DNA from: Pseudobutyrivibrio sp. OR37
GTDB lineage: Bacteria > Bacillota > Clostridia > Lachnospirales > Lachnospiraceae
DNA: 64,000 nt
Assembly (NCBI RefSeq): GCF_900113655.1
Contig: NZ_FOQF01000005.1
Span: 88,344 to 152,343 of the forward strand
Direction of reading: 5' to 3'
Under the pieces are notes generated by a model. The model saw nothing but the letters and a program-made list of their open reading frames with translations, did no database searches and was not told where the DNA came from. This document shows, piece after piece, positions 62,095-64,000 of the stretch. The position numbers and the translations under genes were made by a program. Every line of letters begins with the position of its first letter. Position 1 is the stretch's first letter.

Positions 62095-62433
62095 CTACGA
62101 ATAGTTAATAGTGACAGCATTTTCATAATCGCTTCTTAAATCTAAGCGTAGAACTCCTACATGATTAAAATCATCCTCGGCTATTCTATGAAACAACTCT
62201 ATACTACCAATTGATTTGGAAAATTTCTTGTCAATTATTGCCCATCTTACGAACCATTTCTTTTCATACGAATCATTCCAAAAATCTATGGCGGCTTCCA
62301 TTTTCTCCAGTGTCGGATAGTAAAAGTTATCCCCGTGGCAATTATCACTATTAAAATATGGTAATGCATTTTTATCACTATTCTCGGGTATAGCTAATTC
62401 TACAAGCTCTTGGTCACTTTCAGAACATAGCAT
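62095..62433 (-). pseudogene. C-terminally truncated GNAT acetyltransferase
   Basis: 112 aa. The preserved part has the GNAT N-terminal half pattern: MEAAIDFWNDSYEKKWFVRW then AIIDK, IGSIELFHR and VGVLRLDLRSDYE. It stops with TAG right after DYENAVTINYS, before the acetyl-CoA-binding and C-terminal part (about 60 residues) expected in the family. The start region is also short and has a weak ribosome binding site. Probably a gene remnant. Confidence 0.55.
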
Positions 62434-62653
62434 TGCAAATACCTATTATATAAAACTAAGGCTAAATAATTACAGTACGCGCGATACAGGACGCGAATAT
62501 TGGGCGTGTTCGAAAACACTAGTAAATAGGAGGTTTGCGGGACTGTCATTTTTGTTTGCACATTTTTTGTACCCCTCTATCACTATCCATGTTGGTCATC
62601 TTTTTGAGTAAATAATGTATTTATAAAAGTACCAAGAAACTTAACATGTTCGA

Positions 62654-62682
62654 TTGTAAAAACAGAACATTCGTGCTAGATT
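62654..62682 (+). promoter_or_regulatory. Candidate promoter of the type I toxin
   Basis: TTGTAA (62654-62659), 17-nt spacer, TAGATT (62677-62682); predicted leader about 105 nt. The stretch 62434-62650 shows only a small GTGTT-CGAA-AACAC hairpin. Confidence 0.5.
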
Positions 62683-62728
62683 ATTTATGCGGTTTAACCG
62701 TTATGAAAGTACCCATGACGAGGTGGAA

Positions 62729-62787
62729 ATCTCCCGAACCATTCTATAAGGTGCTCCACAGAGTGGATGTCACTATGGAAGGGAGGT
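62729..62787 (+). promoter_or_regulatory. Ribosome-binding-site-sequestering pairing in the toxin leader
   Basis: ATCTCCC (62729-62735) can pair with GGGAGGT (62781-62787), seven pairs including one G-U, hiding the Shine-Dalgarno sequence. Type I toxin mRNAs typically block translation of the full-length transcript this way. Confidence 0.5.
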
Positions 62788-62794
62788 GACGCAC

Positions 62795-62917
62795 ATGACG
62801 GACTATGAAATCTTGATGATTATGCTAACGATGTTAGCATTGCTTTTTTCAGCTTGTGGTTTCTTATTGGCGTTGCTTAGCTTTCTCGATAAGAGGAACA
62901 ACAAGCGAAAAAAATAA
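62795..62917 (+). CDS. Holin-like type I toxin (TxpA/BsrG-like), 40 aa
   Basis: MTDYEILMIMLTMLALLFSA begins the product; a single hydrophobic helix (about 6-30) is followed by the basic tail DKRNNKRKK. Length, helix, basic tail and the very strong GGGAGGTGA site 5-6 nt before the ATG match the putative holin-like toxin family. A convergent promoter and two-hairpin antisense RNA cover its 3' end. It would depolarise or damage the membrane if not silenced. A smaller decayed copy lies 1.2 kb to the left. Confidence 0.82.
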   Translation: MTDYEILMIMLTMLALLFSACGFLLALLSFLDKRNNKRKK

Positions 62918-63011
62918 TGCCTCTCTCGTCGGCAAACGAAAGAGGCGGCTCTCACTGAGAGCTAATTAACTCTAATTCGGGAGCATCCACTTTGGAGTGG
63001 GTGCTTTCTTT
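62910..63011 (-). ncRNA. Candidate antisense antitoxin RNA (RatA-like)
   Basis: Predicted start near 63011 from the promoter at 63018-63046; predicted end after the GCCTCTTTCG/CGAGAGAGGC hairpin (62946-62919) followed by ATTATTTTTTT. The roughly 100-nt RNA contains three hairpins and is complementary to the 3' end of the toxin mRNA. Confidence 0.6.
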
Positions 63012-63014
63012 ATT
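62982..63014 (+). terminator. Terminator of the toxin mRNA
   Basis: AGCATCCACT/AGTGGGTGCT stem with TTGG loop, then a T-rich tail (TTCTTTATTT). The toxin mRNA thus runs through the whole antisense region. Confidence 0.78.
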
Positions 63015-63017
63015 TAT

Positions 63018-63046
63018 AATATAGCATCTTTGGAATATAGATTCAA
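63018..63046 (-). promoter_or_regulatory. Promoter of the antisense RNA
   Basis: Minus strand TTGAAT (63041-63046), 17-nt spacer, TATATT (63018-63023). It points toward the toxin 3' end. Confidence 0.65.
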
Positions 63047-63053
63047 CGATAAT

Positions 63054-63260
63054 TTAGTTCTGGATTTCTCTAAATAAATCATCATAGTTAACACCAAGTG
63101 CATTTTTTAGTTTTTCCAATGTATCAAACTTAATAGAACTAGTTTCATTATTGTATATTTTATTAAAGTTTTGATAACTCATTGGTTCCATTCTTTTGAA
63201 GAGCCAATATTTTGTATGTTCTTGTTCATCTAGTATTTCATCAATTCTCAGTTGGAGCAT
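63054..63260 (-). CDS. Small XRE-type helix-turn-helix protein
   Basis: 68 aa, a single Cro/CI-like domain: MEPMSYQNFNKIYNNETSSI is the helix-turn-helix and LEKLKNALGVNYDDLF the closing helix. GGGGAAATAT lies upstream of the ATG. It lies next to the toxin locus and an IS element. It could repress neighbouring genes; no operator is evident. Confidence 0.8.
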   Translation of the reverse strand: MLQLRIDEILDEQEHTKYWLFKRMEPMSYQNFNKIYNNETSSIKFDTLEKLKNALGVNYDDLFREIQN

Positions 63261-63372
63261 ATATTTCCCCTCTCTTCTTTTGAATTGATTATAGAATTTC
63301 TCTAATTCACAGATAATTCACTTACAGAATATATAATCTACACATTAGATATAATTTTTTGAGGAGGTATTT

Positions 63373-63642
63373 ATGGAAAACTACAATGAAAATGAACAAA
63401 TAAGTTTTACTAACATGTTCCGGTTTATGGCAAATAAAATACGCACTATAGGTACTATAATAGGAACAATATTAATTATTATTGGTATCATTAAATTTTG
63501 CGGAACTTTTGGATACTATGGGTACTACGGAACCGATTTGTACAATGAACTATGTACATCATTAGTTGAAATAAAATCTTTACTTAGTTTACTTTTAGTT
63601 GCATCTGGCACCCTAATAGATGTTATATCATTAAAACATTAA
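63373..63642 (+). CDS. Small two-helix membrane protein, 89 aa
   Basis: GAGGAGG precedes the ATG by about 6 nt. Two hydrophobic helices (about 24-45 and 69-84) flank a Gly/Tyr-rich loop (FGYYGYYGTDLYNELCTSL). Divergent from the XRE gene. Function unknown. Confidence 0.7.
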   Translation: MENYNENEQISFTNMFRFMANKIRTIGTIIGTILIIIGIIKFCGTFGYYGYYGTDLYNELCTSLVEIKSLLSLLLVASGTLIDVISLKH

Positions 63643-63721
63643 TAACATAAATAGGAACAAATACGAGAGACTAACTATTAAAGAAAGTCAATAAAAATGT
63701 TTTAAAACAGAAATGTTTTGA

Positions 63722-63800
63722 ATATAGCGGCGGTGACTATATCATCGCAATTAGTACTTTGAAAATTGCATGACAAATAGAGCATCAAGTAATGGTGCTC
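63722..63800. other. Three successive hairpins beyond the transposase stop
   Basis: ATATAG/CTATAT (63722-63742), GCAATT/AATTGC (63747-63769) and GAGCA/TGCTC (63780-63800), in the noncoding end of the IS110-family element. It may encode a guide (bridge/seeker) RNA or simply be the element end; boundaries are not visible. Confidence 0.4.
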
Positions 63801-63827
63801 TGACAAGAAGATATGATATTGGAATGA

Positions 63828-64000
63828 TTAGACGGCTTTTATGTATTGTTGCCCAGAGGTTTCGAGTTTATAAATGACTCGAACAAGCTTCTTTACAGCA
63901 TGGGATATGGCAACATAATAATGCTTGCCTTCACTTCGTTTTTTAGCCAAGTAAGCTTTAAATGTTGGATCCCATAGACATACATAAGCAGTAGCATTAT
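63828..64000 (-). mobile_element. IS110-family transposase, C-terminal part
   Basis: About 57 codons, stop at 63828, continuing beyond the right edge. The visible residues include DPTFKAYLAKKRSEGKHYYV then AISHAVKKLVRVIYKLE, the conserved end of DEDD/Ser-type IS110 transposases (transposase IS116/IS110/IS902). The catalytic parts are outside the window. IS110 elements lack normal terminal inverted repeats, so the end cannot be set. Confidence 0.8.

Noticed and set aside
1..64000. CRISPR arrays, tRNA and rRNA genes, prophage
   Set aside because: No regularly spaced direct repeats, no recognisable cloverleaf or rRNA sequence, and no phage structural genes were seen; the holin-like peptide fits a type I toxin better.

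Overview
The window looks like chromosome from a rumen- or gut-type Lachnospiraceae, most like Butyrivibrio or Pseudobutyrivibrio. Three things point there: a butyrate operon (thl-hbd-bcd-etfB-etfA), large multidomain surface glycanases held by a C-terminal membrane helix instead of LPXTG, and AT-rich Firmicutes-type promoters and ribosome binding sites. This is inference; no rRNA or other marker is present. Most genes are on the minus strand. No tRNA, rRNA or CRISPR array was seen. Layout. 1-650: 5' end of an unknown membrane protein and a small plus-strand gene. 651-4397: a secreted, anchored GH43 arabinanase-like enzyme. 4693-10796: a complete glucuronate catabolic operon (kdgA/eda, uxuA, uxuB, uxaC, kdgK, in transcription order) with a divergent AraC-type regulator. 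12283-32661: a glycan-utilisation locus with a YesM/YesN-type two-component pair, an associated binding lipoprotein, a sugar ABC importer without its own ATPase, two inverting glycoside phosphorylases, a circularly permuted GH3 and an anchored GH16 endo-glucanase. The enzyme set fits beta-1,3-glucan (laminarin-like) use: GH16 cuts outside, the ABC system imports, and phosphorylases plus GH3 finish inside. 32827-45000: housekeeping and mixed genes (anaerobic ribonucleotide reductase, TPR lipoprotein, CBS-domain membrane protein, cyclophilin, Mrp, split ThrE exporter, GH2, MATE). 45092-50645: butyrate operon. 51105-56769: thyA-folA-ilvB-ilvN-wall hydrolase-deoD, probably one transcript. 57009-59000: two small genes and a sugar/cation symporter. 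59244-64000: an accessory end with two related proteins of unknown function, a type I toxin-antitoxin locus and a decayed second copy, a truncated acetyltransferase, a small XRE regulator, and the end of an IS110-family transposase at the right edge. Main new observations. (1) Each of the three operons of the glucan locus is preceded by the same 26-nt AT-rich motif with GACAC at its centre, always exactly 42 nt upstream of a -10-like hexamer; this is a strong candidate operator for the linked response regulator. (2) Several genes have a -10 hexamer 6-9 nt before the start codon and no ribosome binding site, suggesting leaderless mRNAs. (3) The locus at 62.6-63.05 kb reads as a complete type I toxin with a convergent antisense RNA. 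(4) Two families of long palindromic elements sit in 5' leaders and operon gaps; one seems to carry the ribosome binding site of the next gene. (5) A seven-box DnaA-box cluster, Rex-like boxes at thl, NrdR-like boxes at nrdD, and a redoxin domain fused to NrdD are each visible in the sequence.
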